Below are positions 1-9,294 of a DNA stretch of 64,000 nt, piece after piece (the first letter of the stretch is position 1; every line of letters begins with the position of its first letter). The position numbers and the translations under genes are program-made. The stretch lies in contig NZ_JAKZGR010000005.1 in assembly GCF_022549675.1 (NCBI RefSeq), positions 124,001 through 188,000 on the forward strand. Direction: 5' to 3'. The notes below the pieces were generated by a model, which saw only the letters and a program-made list of their open reading frames with translations, searched no databases and was not told the origin of the DNA. This stretch comes from Belliella kenyensis. Its GTDB lineage: Bacteria; Bacteroidota; Bacteroidia; Cytophagales; Cyclobacteriaceae.

Positions 1-1165
1 GGATCAATCAAATGGAGAAGCTTTTGAATAGCGATCTCTTTGTCGAAGTATTTCACAGCCAGTGATCTGGCATTTTTTTGATAGATCTTAATTTCCTCAG
101 TTTGTATGAGTCTCTCGATTTCCGATAGTGTATTTTCAGGACTCTTGTTTCTATATAGAAGTCCAATTTTATTTTCTTTGCACAACTCATAAATCCAGCC
201 TTTATGGTTGATGAGTATTGCTTTTCCAGCAGCGATAGCATCAAAAAACTTATTGGGGGAATTGGTTTTCAATACTGGAAGGTGCTCAAAAGAAATGAAT
301 GCCATGTCTGAGATATCAAGGAGTTCTCGAACCTTTTCTTTACTACCGAAAGCAAAAAACTTCAAATTACTGAGGGAAAGTTTTGAAGCTAAAGACTTCA
401 TTGCTTCTAGCTTGCTCCCCTTTCCCAAGATCACAAACTGAAAGGGTTTATTCTTTGACTCGGCATGTCTAGCCAATTCCAAAAATTCGTGTACTGCATT
501 GACATCGCCTACTGCACCTGAATAAATAATAGTAAATTGATCGCTCAATCCATATTTATCTAATTGTATTTGTGATTTTTGATTTGGATAAAAGTACTCC
601 GTGTCCGCTATATTAGGAATAATGGTAATGGGTGTATCAGTCTTTTTCCTCATATTATTGGCAATACCAGGAGACAAGGCAACACATTTTAGTGCGTGCT
701 GATAGATTCGTTTTTCGAGTCTGTAAAGAAATGACTTTAGCAAAGGATTTCGAATGGCACCTACTTCTACTGGCGCATCAGGCCAAAGATCCCTCACTTC
801 GAAAATAAATGGTAATGCAAACTTTCGCTTTGCCCATAAACCTATCATTCCAGTAGTCAAAGGAGTTGAAGTGATATACAAATAATCTGGACGAGGCAAT
901 TTTTTAACTAAACGCATTGCATGAATAGCAAATTTCAAGAAAGCAATCACTCTCATACTGAATCCCCACTCCTGTCGGTAAGCTACTGGGAGATAATGGA
1001 CTCGGATACCTTCTATGATCTTCAAGTCATAAAATTTCTTATTGTGAGCTGTGATCATTTCTACTTCTACTCCAGCGTTGACCATACCTTTGGCTAAGTA
1101 ATATGACCTTATGGCGCCTCCATCTTCAGGGGTACAAAAATATTGATGGATGTAAATGACTTTCA
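1..1165 (-). CDS. Glycosyltransferase family 4, 3' end cut by the window
   Basis: Translated from an ATG at 1165, the frame stays open for 388 codons to the window edge, so only a short C-terminus is missing. The N-terminus MKVIYIHQYF followed by GGAIRSYYLAKG is the acceptor-side GT-B fold of WbuB/WcaI-like GT4 enzymes. The middle carries EVRDLWPDAPVE, and the donor half carries IYSGAVGDVN and a region ending in SPNKFFDAIAAGKA, which contacts the nucleotide-sugar in this family. It should transfer a sugar from a nucleotide donor to a lipid-linked glycan at the cytoplasmic face of the membrane, in exopolysaccharide or O-antigen synthesis. It starts 4 bp after the stop of the amidotransferase gene, so the two are probably co-transcribed. 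Donor and linkage cannot be read from sequence. Confidence 0.88.
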
Positions 1166-1169
1166 TGTT

Positions 1170-2960
1170 TCAAGATTTTATTTTGAGCCAAGATGCCAAG
1201 ATAAACATATTCCAAACCAATAAAAATTGGCGTCCCTCCACCTGCTCTGGTTGAGTACATAATTGATACATTTCTTCAGGAAAGTAGCTTCCCCATCTAT
1301 CTGCCATCATTTTGACTTCGTCATAGATCCAAATTCTGAATGCATCATCTTCGCCGATCCATTCTTGAAGAGGAAGTCCAAAACCAAATTTCTTTCTTTG
1401 AGCAATCATTTTCAAGCCTTTACTTTTTAAAGCTGATTTGATAGGTTTCTTTCCTGTGATAGGAATTAGCTCTCCTTCAGAAAGTTGAGTGATCCAATTT
1501 ACCAAATCCTTGTACAAATAGGGAGACCTCCCTTCTACCCCATGAGCCATACAGGCATTGTCATGTACTTTGAGCACGTCATTGGTTAGATAATAATTTC
1601 GGTCAAAAGCAAGCGCATCCTTGTAGAAATTGCCCGTGTCAGGATACCATCTTTGAGCTTGGGTGACATTGCTTTTTGGTAAATTTGACAAAGCCGCAAA
1701 ATTCATGAAAGAAATTCTTGGATCTGGATGAATGCCATTTACAAACTTTGAAATATTACTAGACAAAGGAAGTCTTTTCAAAAGGGGAAGAAAGAAAATC
1801 AAGAGCTTCTTATATTTCAAATAATTGAGCAATGCAGCGTGTCGCTGATATCCACCAAGCACTTCATCAGCTCCAGCTCCCGAAATCAATACACTGACAT
1901 GCTTTTTAGCTTCTTTGGCAATTAACCAAGTAAGTATACTCGCACTATCTCCTATTGGCTGATCTAAACTAGCAATGTATTCATTCCACGTATTCATGAT
2001 GACTTTCTGATCTACATATACTTCATGGTGTAGCTGAGGATCATTTGACACAAGTCTCTTGGCAAATTTAGAGTCATTGTATTTGCGCTGATACTTGCTA
2101 TCAAACACTGCGGTGAAGGTATGGACTGGTTCTTGAAATTCCTCTAAATACAACTTGTGTAGTAATGCACTATCAGCACCTCCACTCAATAGTATTCCTA
2201 CAGGTCTATCACTTTGAAAATTTTGATGCACTGATTTTTTTAGGGTCAACTCAAATTCAGCTTGTGAGAAAGGCTTTGGACTGGCGATATTTTTTGAGAA
2301 ATAGGATGATTCTATCAAATTCCCTTCTAGATCAAGTGTAATCACCTGACCTGCAACCAATTGTTTGACCCCTTGAAAGAAGCTCTCGTCAGGTTCACTG
2401 TGTCTGTGATAAAAGTAATTGGAAAACTGTGATGTATTTATGCTAGAAGTCTGATTATAAGCAATATTTACCGCACGAGCTTCTGAGCTAAAGATCCATT
2501 CATGGCCTTGATTGGCATAATATAGAGGCTTTTCACCAGAAATATCACGGGTTACGATGATTTTTTGCTTTTGAAGATCTATAAAAGTAATGGCAAACAT
2601 TCCCTTAAGATCTTGAATACCATTCTTGCCATACGTTGACATCCAAGCAAGGAGCACAGCTGAATCAGAGTCTATTTCCACTGTAGATTTATGTCTATTC
2701 AGTTCTGCACGGAGCTCTTTGTAATTGTAGATTGCCCCATTCCAAGCTAAGACGCAGCTTTTGTCTTCATTCCAAAGCGGCTGATTAGAGGAGGAAGAAA
2801 GATCTAGAATTTTTAGTCGATTGACTGCCAGCCATATCCCATCAGTAACACGATCCAGACCCGAAGCATCAGGCCCTCTGTGTTGATTGGCATTCATCAT
2901 GCTTTCTATCGATGATCGAGCTTCTGAAGAATTGTTTATCAGCAAGGAAATACCACACAT
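1170..2960 (-). CDS. asnB: AsnB-like glutamine amidotransferase (asparagine synthetase family)
   Basis: This 596-residue protein has an N-terminal class II glutaminase domain (about 1-200) and a C-terminal ATP-dependent synthetase domain. The start is set at ATG 2960 because this class needs Cys directly after the initiator Met (MCGISLL); a TTG two codons upstream would bury that Cys. Visible motifs are RGPD (28-31), NGAIYNY (74-80), the PP-loop SGGADS (259-264) and SGAGADEVLGGY. The usual NGEIYN reads NGAIYN, so a glutamine-binding Glu is replaced by Ala. It starts 7 bp after nth and ends 4 bp before a glycosyltransferase. It could make asparagine, or amidate a sugar acid or glycan precursor as AsnB paralogues in polysaccharide clusters do; the neighbour favours the second, as inference. 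Confidence 0.87.
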   Translation of the reverse strand: MCGISLLINNSSEARSSIESMMNANQHRGPDASGLDRVTDGIWLAVNRLKILDLSSSSNQPLWNEDKSCVLAWNGAIYNYKELRAELNRHKSTVEIDSDSAVLLAWMSTYGKNGIQDLKGMFAITFIDLQKQKIIVTRDISGEKPLYYANQGHEWIFSSEARAVNIAYNQTSSINTSQFSNYFYHRHSEPDESFFQGVKQLVAGQVITLDLEGNLIESSYFSKNIASPKPFSQAEFELTLKKSVHQNFQSDRPVGILLSGGADSALLHKLYLEEFQEPVHTFTAVFDSKYQRKYNDSKFAKRLVSNDPQLHHEVYVDQKVIMNTWNEYIASLDQPIGDSASILTWLIAKEAKKHVSVLISGAGADEVLGGYQRHAALLNYLKYKKLLIFFLPLLKRLPLSSNISKFVNGIHPDPRISFMNFAALSNLPKSNVTQAQRWYPDTGNFYKDALAFDRNYYLTNDVLKVHDNACMAHGVEGRSPYLYKDLVNWITQLSEGELIPITGKKPIKSALKSKGLKMIAQRKKFGFGLPLQEWIGEDDAFRIWIYDEVKMMADRWGSYFPEEMYQLCTQPEQVEGRQFLLVWNMFILASWLKIKS

Positions 2961-2967
2961 GCGCAAA

Positions 2968-3642
2968 TCATATTTTCTCTCCTTTGGAGATTGCCTTCAC
3001 AGCATTTGCTTTTTCAAAGTATCTACAAAAATGAGTGATATCACAAGATTCACACTTTGGTTTTCTAGCAAGACATATGTACCTACCATGTAAAATAAGC
3101 CAATGATGGGCTTTGTGAATGAACCTTTCTGGGATATTTTTCACCAATTGTTTCTCTACTTCAAGTGGAGTTTTCGCATTTTGTGGCACTAAGCCAAGAC
3201 GTTTTGAAACTCTAAATACATGAGTATCCACAGCCATATTGGGCTGATTCCACACGACAGAGGTGATCACATTGGCTGTTTTGCGACCTACTCCTGGTAA
3301 TTTGATCAATTCCTCCACAGTAGATGGTACCTCACTTCCAAAGTCTTCAACCAACATTTTACCTAAACCCAAAAGGTGTTTGGTCTTATTATTTGGGTAA
3401 GAGATGCTTTTGATATAGGGAAAGAGCTCTTCAAAATGAGATGAAGCCAAATGCTCAGGACTAGGAAAATGTTCAAACAATGTTTTTGTGACGATATTTA
3501 CTCTCTTATCTGTGCACTGAGCACTCAAAACTACAGCTACAAGTAATTGAAACGGATTTTCATATTCCAGTTCTGTCTCTGCTACAGGCATGTTGAATTC
3601 AAAATGGTCTATAAATGCTTTGTATCTTTCTTTCTTTAACAT
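2968..3642 (-). CDS. nth: Endonuclease III (DNA glycosylase/AP lyase)
   Basis: This 224-residue protein has the usual length for Nth. The helix-hairpin-helix LPGVGRKTA (115-123) contains the catalytic Lys121, and AVDTHV places the catalytic Asp at 139. The C-terminal iron-sulfur loop has the pattern C-x6-C-x2-C-x5-C at Cys190, 197, 200 and 206. It removes oxidised pyrimidines and nicks the abasic site in base excision repair. It is the first gene of a minus-strand run followed by the AsnB-like and glycosyltransferase genes, so those two may depend on a promoter in the upstream gap. Confidence 0.96.
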   Translation of the reverse strand: MLKKERYKAFIDHFEFNMPVAETELEYENPFQLLVAVVLSAQCTDKRVNIVTKTLFEHFPSPEHLASSHFEELFPYIKSISYPNNKTKHLLGLGKMLVEDFGSEVPSTVEELIKLPGVGRKTANVITSVVWNQPNMAVDTHVFRVSKRLGLVPQNAKTPLEVEKQLVKNIPERFIHKAHHWLILHGRYICLARKPKCESCDITHFCRYFEKANAVKAISKGEKI

Positions 3643-4352
3643 GCCTGAAACTTTTACGATTGGAAAATTAGGTAATGCCCAGCAAATTTAATCAAATCAT
3701 CAATAGTCTTTGTATCCTCATTGGGGTAAATACCCAAGTATCAATTCATGACTCTCCTCAAAGACATGAGGGAAATGTCAAAACTGAGTTTTTTAATATT
3801 TAAACGATGATTCAGAAGTAATTCTCAATTTGTGTGAATCATCCTTTAAAAAACAATAAGGGATTAATTATTTAGGGAGCTTTACCATTGGCTTAGTAAT
3901 TATCGTTCTGACTTAGCTATGATATTGATCTATACTTGCCCGATAAAAACATGTTGGATTCGCCAGGACCAAGTTACTCATTGATATTGGCGTGTAGCAG
4001 ACGACCTAACCATTGAATTTAAAGCACTTATAAAGAAGCGAATGATAAAATAGGATAATCATTAAAAATTGAATGATAACATCTTCGATAAAATTTCAAT
4101 AACGAAAAATAAAAATTCAAAAAATTGGATTTTTTTTATAATTTGGCAACACTTAGGTGACAATTATCTGAAAGTTGGAATAATTTTAGCTTTCACTTAC
4201 GCCTTTAGGAAGTATAACGTCAAGGTTAGCTTGAAAATTACAAATTCAGAATATACCCAATATATAACAAGTACCTCACCCAATCAAACTCTAAAAAGTT
4301 ACTTCAAAACCCTATGAATAGCTTGAGTTTGAAAGTAAATTAATCATAAAAC
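3643..4352. other. 710-bp intergenic region without a convincing gene
   Basis: This AT-rich gap separates the divergent nth and esterase genes. An 82-codon frame with a TTG start (4069-4317) has lysine/asparagine-rich low-complexity composition, no recognisable domain and no clear ribosome binding site, so I do not call it. The divergent layout means promoters for both flanking units should lie here, but I could not identify a full TTG/TAnnTTTG pair. Confidence 0.5.
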
Positions 4353-5219
4353 ATGAAAAATTTCAATGCTAGCTTCATCATATTTTCAATCATTTGGCTC
4401 TTTTTGTCTGGTTGCAGTGAAGTAGAAGACTTGGATCCACCTTTGGATACATCAGTATCCATGGAGCTGGTGGATGAGCCCTATGGCAATCATCCTCGCC
4501 AAGCTATGGACGTGTACCTTCCTGCTAATAGGTCTAGCAAGGAAACTAAAATACTTGTATGGATACATGGTGGAGCATGGACGGATGGAGATAAGTCTGA
4601 ATTCTCTGCTTTCAAAGAAAGATTCGAAAATGCCTTTGAAGGCTATGCATTTGTGTCTTTAAATTACAGGTTATTCAACATCACTACTGGAAGTAATCGA
4701 TTTCCAAATCAAGAAGAGGATGTAATGGATGCTATTGAGTACATCAAAGCTCATGCCTCAAAGTGGGGAGTTTCATCCGAGATTGTTATAGCAGGAGCGA
4801 GTGCAGGAGGTCATTTAGCTTTACTTCATGCGTACAAAAATAATCCTGACAAGTCAGTCAAAGCTGTGGTAGCATTTTTTCCTCCCACTGATTTCAATAC
4901 ATTCCATGGATTCAACTTCATTACCACCATGCTAATAGAGGCTTTACATGGAGGAGGACCTTCCAGTCAAGCACAACGTTATATAGATTCAAGTCCAGTG
5001 AAGCATATTAATAATTCGAGTGTTCCAACGGTATTTTTTCACGGAACTGCCGATAATGTGGTGCCGATTCAGCAAAGTCAACTTCTTGAAAAGACGCTAA
5101 AAGACAATAACATACCCATGTCCAATAGGTATGTCCAAGGAGCTCAGCATGGATTTAGCTATCCCATCTATGTAGAGATGATCAAGCAAGCTGCGGATTT
5201 TATCCATTCACAAAATTGA
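4353..5219 (+). CDS. Alpha/beta-hydrolase lipoprotein (carboxylesterase-like)
   Basis: The 288-residue product begins with a lipoprotein signal ending in the lipobox LSGC (Cys around 21), so it is probably anchored in the envelope facing the periplasm. The fold is an alpha/beta hydrolase: HGGAW forms the oxyanion-hole region, GASAGGH is the nucleophile elbow (Ser), HGTADNVVP carries the acid Asp and GAQHGF the catalytic His. This order matches the esterase/lipase families related to BD-FAE and kynurenine formamidase-like enzymes. The substrate is unknown; a small ester or an acetyl or feruloyl group on a polysaccharide are options. It is a single gene, convergent with the sigma-factor operon, with a terminator between them. 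Confidence 0.85.
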   Translation: MKNFNASFIIFSIIWLFLSGCSEVEDLDPPLDTSVSMELVDEPYGNHPRQAMDVYLPANRSSKETKILVWIHGGAWTDGDKSEFSAFKERFENAFEGYAFVSLNYRLFNITTGSNRFPNQEEDVMDAIEYIKAHASKWGVSSEIVIAGASAGGHLALLHAYKNNPDKSVKAVVAFFPPTDFNTFHGFNFITTMLIEALHGGGPSSQAQRYIDSSPVKHINNSSVPTVFFHGTADNVVPIQQSQLLEKTLKDNNIPMSNRYVQGAQHGFSYPIYVEMIKQAADFIHSQN

Positions 5220-5226
5220 AATAATG

Positions 5227-5256
5227 AAAAAAAAAAGGCTCGGAAACTTCCGAGCC
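5227..5256 (-). terminator. Rho-independent terminator of the sigma-factor operon
   Basis: A perfect 8-bp GC-rich stem (5237-5244 with 5249-5256) encloses a 4-nt loop. Ten A residues (5227-5236) on the plus strand give a U-tract for minus-strand transcripts, so it terminates the genes ending at 5278. Confidence 0.9.
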
Positions 5257-5277
5257 CACCCTAATACTTTTCAATTT

Positions 5278-5511
5278 TCAGACTTTTTGCAGTCCGGTAG
5301 ATTTCGCCATTTTAAAAATAGCTTTGACTACTTTTTCTGAAGGTTGGAGTGCGATTTGGTCTAACTTCTCAATTGTGCTCAGCATTTCCACATATTCTTG
5401 CATCAAAGACTCATCTTCATGCAAGGCCTGCATTAGAAGCTCGCGCTCACCCTCATTCATTTCTTGGTAGATATATCTTACCAAGTCATTTGGGGTAAAT
5501 TGTTTTATCAT
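5278..5511 (-). CDS. Small soluble protein translationally coupled to an ECF sigma factor
   Basis: The 77-residue protein has no signal peptide or membrane segment. The N-terminal half (about 5-50) is predicted helical and acidic with the run MNEGERELLMQALHEDE, resembling the short N-terminal helices of soluble anti-sigma-like proteins in Bacteroidetes. Its ATG lies 26 bp inside the sigma gene, so translation is probably coupled. The position suggests it regulates the sigma factor, perhaps by binding it, but no zinc-binding HxxxCxxC motif is present. Function is inferred from context only. Confidence 0.75.
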   Translation of the reverse strand: MIKQFTPNDLVRYIYQEMNEGERELLMQALHEDESLMQEYVEMLSTIEKLDQIALQPSEKVVKAIFKMAKSTGLQKV

Positions 5512-6088
5512 AGGCTACATTTAGTTGTTTCAATTTTTTCCTCATATTGATCAGAGCATATCTCATTCTACCCAAGGCCGTATTGATACTTACGCCTGTT
5601 TGCTCAGCGATCTCTTGAAAACTCAAATCCATGTAATGTCTCATTATAAGAACCTGTTTTTGGCTTTCTGGAAGCTCATCGATAAGTTTTCTTACCATTT
5701 CCAGTGTATCTTCTTTGATTTTCTGGTCTTCAATATTTACATCCGCAAACTGAAGTGTATTGAAAACATTCTCACCATCTTCCATGATGATCGTAGGGTA
5801 TCTCTTTGCTTTTCTAAAGTGATCTATGGCCAAATTATGAGCAATCCTCATTAACCAAGGCTGAAATTTCCCCTCCTCGCTGTACCTGTCTGAGCTCAAA
5901 GTCTGAACTACCTTTACGAATACATCTTGCAGTAAATCCTCTGCTACGCCACGATCTTTGACTATCAGATAAATGGTGGTAAATACCCTAGATTGATATC
6001 TTTCTACCAACATTTCAAACGCAACTTCACTACCTCCACGGTATTGGGAGATCAGCTCGCTGTCCTTAGGACCATTCCTTTTACTCAT
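5486..6088 (-). CDS. RNA polymerase sigma factor, ECF/sigma-24 type
   Basis: The 200-residue product has sigma region 2 (about 22-95; AFEMLVERYQSRV, AEDLLQDVFVKV and WLMRIAHNLAIDHFRK) and region 4 (about 135-190; LPESQKQVLIMRHY, SFQEIAEQTGVSINTALGR). These bind the -10 and -35 elements and core polymerase. Its 3' end overlaps a small downstream gene that may modulate it. The targets are not evident in the window. This is one of two ECF sigma genes here; the other (26020) belongs to the carotenoid cluster and is shorter. Confidence 0.92.
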   Translation of the reverse strand: MSKRNGPKDSELISQYRGGSEVAFEMLVERYQSRVFTTIYLIVKDRGVAEDLLQDVFVKVVQTLSSDRYSEEGKFQPWLMRIAHNLAIDHFRKAKRYPTIIMEDGENVFNTLQFADVNIEDQKIKEDTLEMVRKLIDELPESQKQVLIMRHYMDLSFQEIAEQTGVSINTALGRMRYALINMRKKLKQLNVAYDKTIYPK

Positions 6089-6449
6089 ACTGATTTGACT
6101 TAATGTTAACGTAGAGGTTTATGCCATAGTATATATTTATGTTGAAACAAACTGATGTACCTTGTCAAATGTATTCAATCGAAAACTATCTTGCAATAGT
6201 TAATAAGTTTTTTTATTGATTTTCATCTTGGTAAAACCCAATGTTACTTTAGATATTTGCATGTTTACCTTTTTTAAGTGAAATTTTATTTGGAATAATA
6301 CATTTTAGACATTCTTTGATTGAAAAATTTAATTGGAATTTTCTTAACAAAAATCAATCCAAGAAATTTTAGTGCAGGTATTGAATAATGGTGATTGTAA
6401 GTTGATTTTATTACCTTCGTTTTTCAGAAGAAATCAAATCAATAGCTAT
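6089..6449. other. 361-bp divergent promoter region
   Basis: This very AT-rich gap lies between the sigma operon (minus) and the DUF3127 gene (plus). A TACCTTCG element at 6412-6419 resembles the Bacteroidetes -7 box TAnnTTTG with one mismatch, 30 nt before the ATG at 6450. No TTG sits at the usual distance. I see no gene here. Confidence 0.4.
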
Positions 6450-6818
6450 ATGGAAATTAATGGAAAAATTGTTCAGATTTTACCTGAACAAAGCGGAAAT
6501 GGCCGAAATGGAACATGGAGAAAGAAAGATTATATCTTAGAAACGGGTGGAAACTATCCAAAAAAAGTAGCTCTGACCGTCTGGGGAGATAAAATTGATC
6601 AATTCAATTTACAACAGGGAGAGGATGTGAATGTAGGCATAGAAATCGAAAGTAGAGAATATAATGGAAGGTGGTATACTGATGTGAAGGCATGGAAAGT
6701 AGATAAGCAAGGAGCTAGTACCCCAGCTTCAGCATCTCCTCAAGCTACAGCAAATGCATCAGCCATGCCTGATGTGACTTCATTTTCTAGCGATGAGGGA
6801 GATGTTCTTCCTTTCTAA
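6450..6818 (+). CDS. DUF3127-family OB-fold-like protein
   Basis: From ATG 6450 the protein has 122 residues; an upstream in-frame GTG (6372) would add 26 unrelated residues across the putative promoter and is rejected. The conserved core MEINGKIVQILPEQ, KKVALTVWGDKI and GRWYTDVKAWKV is the small beta-rich DUF3127 domain common in Bacteroidetes. A low-complexity Ala/Ser/Pro linker and an acidic tail ending GDVLPF follow. That tail resembles the SSB C-terminal tip (acidic then IPF) that recruits repair proteins, so a single-stranded nucleic acid role is plausible but unproven. Confidence 0.82.
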   Translation: MEINGKIVQILPEQSGNGRNGTWRKKDYILETGGNYPKKVALTVWGDKIDQFNLQQGEDVNVGIEIESREYNGRWYTDVKAWKVDKQGASTPASASPQATANASAMPDVTSFSSDEGDVLPF

Positions 6819-6835
6819 TTAAAAAAGCTTTTCCT

Positions 6836-6984
6836 GCTGTTTCATTGGAAATATCCTTAAATGATTACCAGAGAGCTGGTCAAATCAATAATAAATGCTT
6901 CACAAAAAATCCATTTATAAAAAACGTATTTGACCGATTCATGGTGCTTTCATCCCCAGTTCCGGTATTTGACAATGAAACAGC
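6836..6984. repeat. Imperfect inverted repeat spanning the intergenic gap
   Basis: GCTGTTTCATTG at 6836-6847 is matched by its exact reverse complement at 6973-6984. The similarity continues inward (AAATA/TATTT-type bases) and outward (both arms are preceded by ATTAAAAA). The interior contains a second small dyad, ACCAG-N4-CTGGT. It lies between two co-directional genes and could be a large RNA hairpin or the remnant of a MITE-like element. Confidence 0.6.
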
Positions 6985-7011
6985 TCTTTTTAATAATTAA
7001 ACTATAACCAT

Positions 7012-7467
7012 ATGTGGGACAATTTTGACAATGATGATTTTGATGAAGATGACATGGATGATTTTAGAAGAAAAAAAGATGAAACTCAAAATCACCCCTT
7101 AAAACTAAAATCTATAGAAATTTTTCGCTTGACCAAAGCAATCGTTGGATCATTGGATGAGGCAAGAAAAGAACTTTATGGCACTTTGATGTTAGAGTCG
7201 GCTATGCTACTATCTTCGAAATTTGCTGGCGCTCATCCTGTGGATGATTTCATCATCAAAATGGAAAATGCGGTGATTATGAAAGTACATGCCAAAAGCT
7301 TGTACAGCATGTCGTATCAACTGGCCATGGAAGGAACTCATGCTGAAGATCACCTTCAGTTGCTTCGCGATGCTATCGACGAGTTTAGGGAATTATTCAA
7401 AGAGTGGATAAAAAACTTTGACCAAGCTGAAAAAAGTGATGACGGTTGGGGACTATTTATAGATTAA
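7012..7467 (+). CDS. Conserved Bacteroidetes protein of unknown function with acidic N-terminus
   Basis: The 151-residue protein opens with a strongly acidic run (about 2-20, Asp/Asn rich) and then a mostly helical domain of about 115 residues with no signal peptide or membrane segment. The helical part has heptad-like stretches and a C-terminal amphipathic helix (LLRDAIDEFRELFKEWIK). I do not recognise a named family; similar proteins are common next to basic genes in this phylum. Its stop codon overlaps by 4 bp the stop of a small convergent gene on the other strand. Confidence 0.75.
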   Translation: MWDNFDNDDFDEDDMDDFRRKKDETQNHPLKLKSIEIFRLTKAIVGSLDEARKELYGTLMLESAMLLSSKFAGAHPVDDFIIKMENAVIMKVHAKSLYSMSYQLAMEGTHAEDHLQLLRDAIDEFRELFKEWIKNFDQAEKSDDGWGLFID

Positions 7468-7616
7468 GGCTGCATTTGCTCTCCAAATTTAAAACCTACA
7501 TAAAGTCCTCCCAAGATCATGATTAAGGTAATGCCACCTAGAAGCAATAATACTCCCAGAGGCATTTCCCAATTTTCTTTTCCAATTTTGAATTTTATGA
7601 TTTTGTTCAAATCCAT
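7464..7616 (-). CDS. Small single-pass membrane protein downstream of purE
   Basis: This 50-codon reading frame begins with ATG at 7616, 3 bp after the purE stop, and encodes MDLNKIIKFKIGKENWEMPL followed by one hydrophobic segment (about 20-41, LLLLGGITLIMILGGLYVG) and a short polar tail. The spacing, a clear transmembrane helix and the tight fit between purE and the convergent gene support it as a real third gene of the purK-purE operon. Function is unknown. Confidence 0.65.
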   Translation of the reverse strand: MDLNKIIKFKIGKENWEMPLGVLLLLGGITLIMILGGLYVGFKFGEQMQP

Positions 7617-7619
7617 AAC

Positions 7620-8135
7620 TTAATCATCGAGTCCCTCTTTCCAGCCTTTGAGCTCAATATCCCTGGCACTATCTTCCACTTTTTGTTTGAGGTCTTTCTT
7701 ATAATTATCGAGTTGTTCTGCAACTTTTGGATCAAAAGTCCCTATGATAGAAGCTGCCAAGATGCCAGCATTTTTTGCACCATTGAGCGCAACTGTAGCC
7801 ACAGGTATACCACCGGGCATTTGCAAAATCGAAAGAATACTATCCCATCCATCTATAGAATTAGAAGACAAAATCGGCACTCCTATCACTGGAAGCGAGG
7901 TAAGAGACGCAACCATTCCAGGAAGATGCGCAGCACCGCCAGCTCCTGCTATGATCACTTTGATGCCCCTTTGACGTGCAGTCTCAGCATATTCTATCAT
8001 CCTATGGGGAGTACGATGAGCTGATACCACTGTCAATTCATAACTCACACCCAGCTCTTCTAGTGCTTTGGCTGCTTCTGACATGATAGGAAGGTCTGAT
8101 TTACTTCCCATGATTATACCTACTTGCTTACTCAT
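7620..8135 (-). CDS. purE: N5-carboxyaminoimidazole ribonucleotide mutase
   Basis: The 171-residue protein starts [16 protein letters not shown], the PurE signature with the SDLP phosphate-binding loop. SAHRTPHRM contains the catalytic His and [11 protein letters not shown] is the second substrate loop. As a class I PurE it converts N5-CAIR to CAIR in de novo purine synthesis, taking the product of PurK. Its start overlaps the purK stop by 4 bp (ATGA type), so translation is coupled. Length and motifs are typical; the C-terminal helix is slightly extended. Confidence 0.97.
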   Translation of the reverse strand: MSKQVGIIMGSKSDLPIMSEAAKALEELGVSYELTVVSAHRTPHRMIEYAETARQRGIKVIIAGAGGAAHLPGMVASLTSLPVIGVPILSSNSIDGWDSILSILQMPGGIPVATVALNGAKNAGILAASIIGTFDPKVAEQLDNYKKDLKQKVEDSARDIELKGWKEGLDD

Positions 8136-9277
8136 GATTCTGTCTTAATTTTAATAATTTCTTTTATTCTCATCGCTCGCTCTTTAAGCATATCTACATT
8201 TTCATCCAGAACCGTAGCATGACCCATTTTCCTGAATGGCTTGGTGATTTTTTTTCCATACAAATGTACATACACGCCACGTTCCGACAAGGCTTGATCC
8301 AGTCCCTCCACCAGCGCTTCACCACTATGACCCTCTTCTCCTAGTAGATTCACCATCGCCGCTGGAGTCCTTAGTTCTGTATTGCCTAGTGGCATATTCA
8401 TAACAGCACGCAGGTGCTGTTCGAACTGGGAAGTGAAATTTGCCTCTATGGTATGATGCCCTGAGTTGTGAGGCCTTGGAGCAATCTCATTTACAAGTAT
8501 TTCCCCAGATTTCGTTACAAAAAGTTCCACAGCCAATATCCCTATCAAATCAAGCGATTCGATCACTTGTATAGCAATCTCTTTCGCCTTTTGCTCAATT
8601 TTTTCATTGACAGATGCTGGCGCAAATAAAAACTCGACCAGATTCGCCGTGGGGTGAAAAGCACATTCTACTGCTGGATAAGCAATCAACTCTCCTCTCT
8701 TGTTTCTTGCTACTATGACTGCGAGCTCTTTGTCAAAATCGATTAGCTTCTCAAGCAATCCTGGAGCGTCAAATGCCTTTTCCAAATCTGCTTGTGATCT
8801 TAACACTTGAACACCCCTACCGTCATAGCCATCCTTGCCCAACTTGTTCACAGCTGGTAGAAACTCTGCATGCTGTATCACTGCATCTCTGTCATCAGTC
8901 AAAACAAAATCAGCTGTAGGTATATTATTATCCTTATAAAATTGCTTTTGCTGCCTTTTATCTTGAATTAATTTGATCAAATGAGGCTGAGGAAACACTT
9001 CCTTTCCTTCATTTGCCAATTGCTGAAGAGCTTCTGTATTTACATTTTCTATCTCTATGGTAATGATGTCACACGATTTCCCAAATGCATACACCGTATC
9101 AAAGTCGGTCAACGATCCTTGCTGAAAATCGTGAGCTATTGATTTGCATGGTGCATTTGGATCTGGGTCTAGGATATGAATGTCTATGTTGTAATTGATA
9201 GCGGATTGTATAACCATCCTTCCAAGCTGGCCACCACCAAGTATTCCTAAAGTCTTTTTTTGATAATTTTCCTGCAC
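8132..9277 (-). CDS. purK: 5-(carboxyamino)imidazole ribonucleotide synthase
   Basis: This 381-residue ATP-grasp enzyme makes N5-CAIR from AIR, bicarbonate and ATP. The N-terminus carries [12 protein letters not shown], the Rossmann-like PurK start. ATP-grasp signatures include [27 protein letters not shown] and [17 protein letters not shown]. The start is a GTG at 9277; no ATG lies upstream of the conserved GILGGGQ motif. It is the first gene of the purK-purE-small membrane protein operon, with a -7 promoter element 17 nt upstream. Confidence 0.97.
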   Translation of the reverse strand: MQENYQKKTLGILGGGQLGRMVIQSAINYNIDIHILDPDPNAPCKSIAHDFQQGSLTDFDTVYAFGKSCDIITIEIENVNTEALQQLANEGKEVFPQPHLIKLIQDKRQQKQFYKDNNIPTADFVLTDDRDAVIQHAEFLPAVNKLGKDGYDGRGVQVLRSQADLEKAFDAPGLLEKLIDFDKELAVIVARNKRGELIAYPAVECAFHPTANLVEFLFAPASVNEKIEQKAKEIAIQVIESLDLIGILAVELFVTKSGEILVNEIAPRPHNSGHHTIEANFTSQFEQHLRAVMNMPLGNTELRTPAAMVNLLGEEGHSGEALVEGLDQALSERGVYVHLYGKKITKPFRKMGHATVLDENVDMLKERAMRIKEIIKIKTES

Positions 9278-9294
9278 CTTGTTATTATTTGATG

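Noticed and set aside
4069-4317. 82-codon frame with a TTG start in the nth-esterase gap
   Set aside because: AT-rich, lysine- and asparagine-rich low-complexity product, no ribosome binding site or recognisable domain; it looks like a chance open frame.
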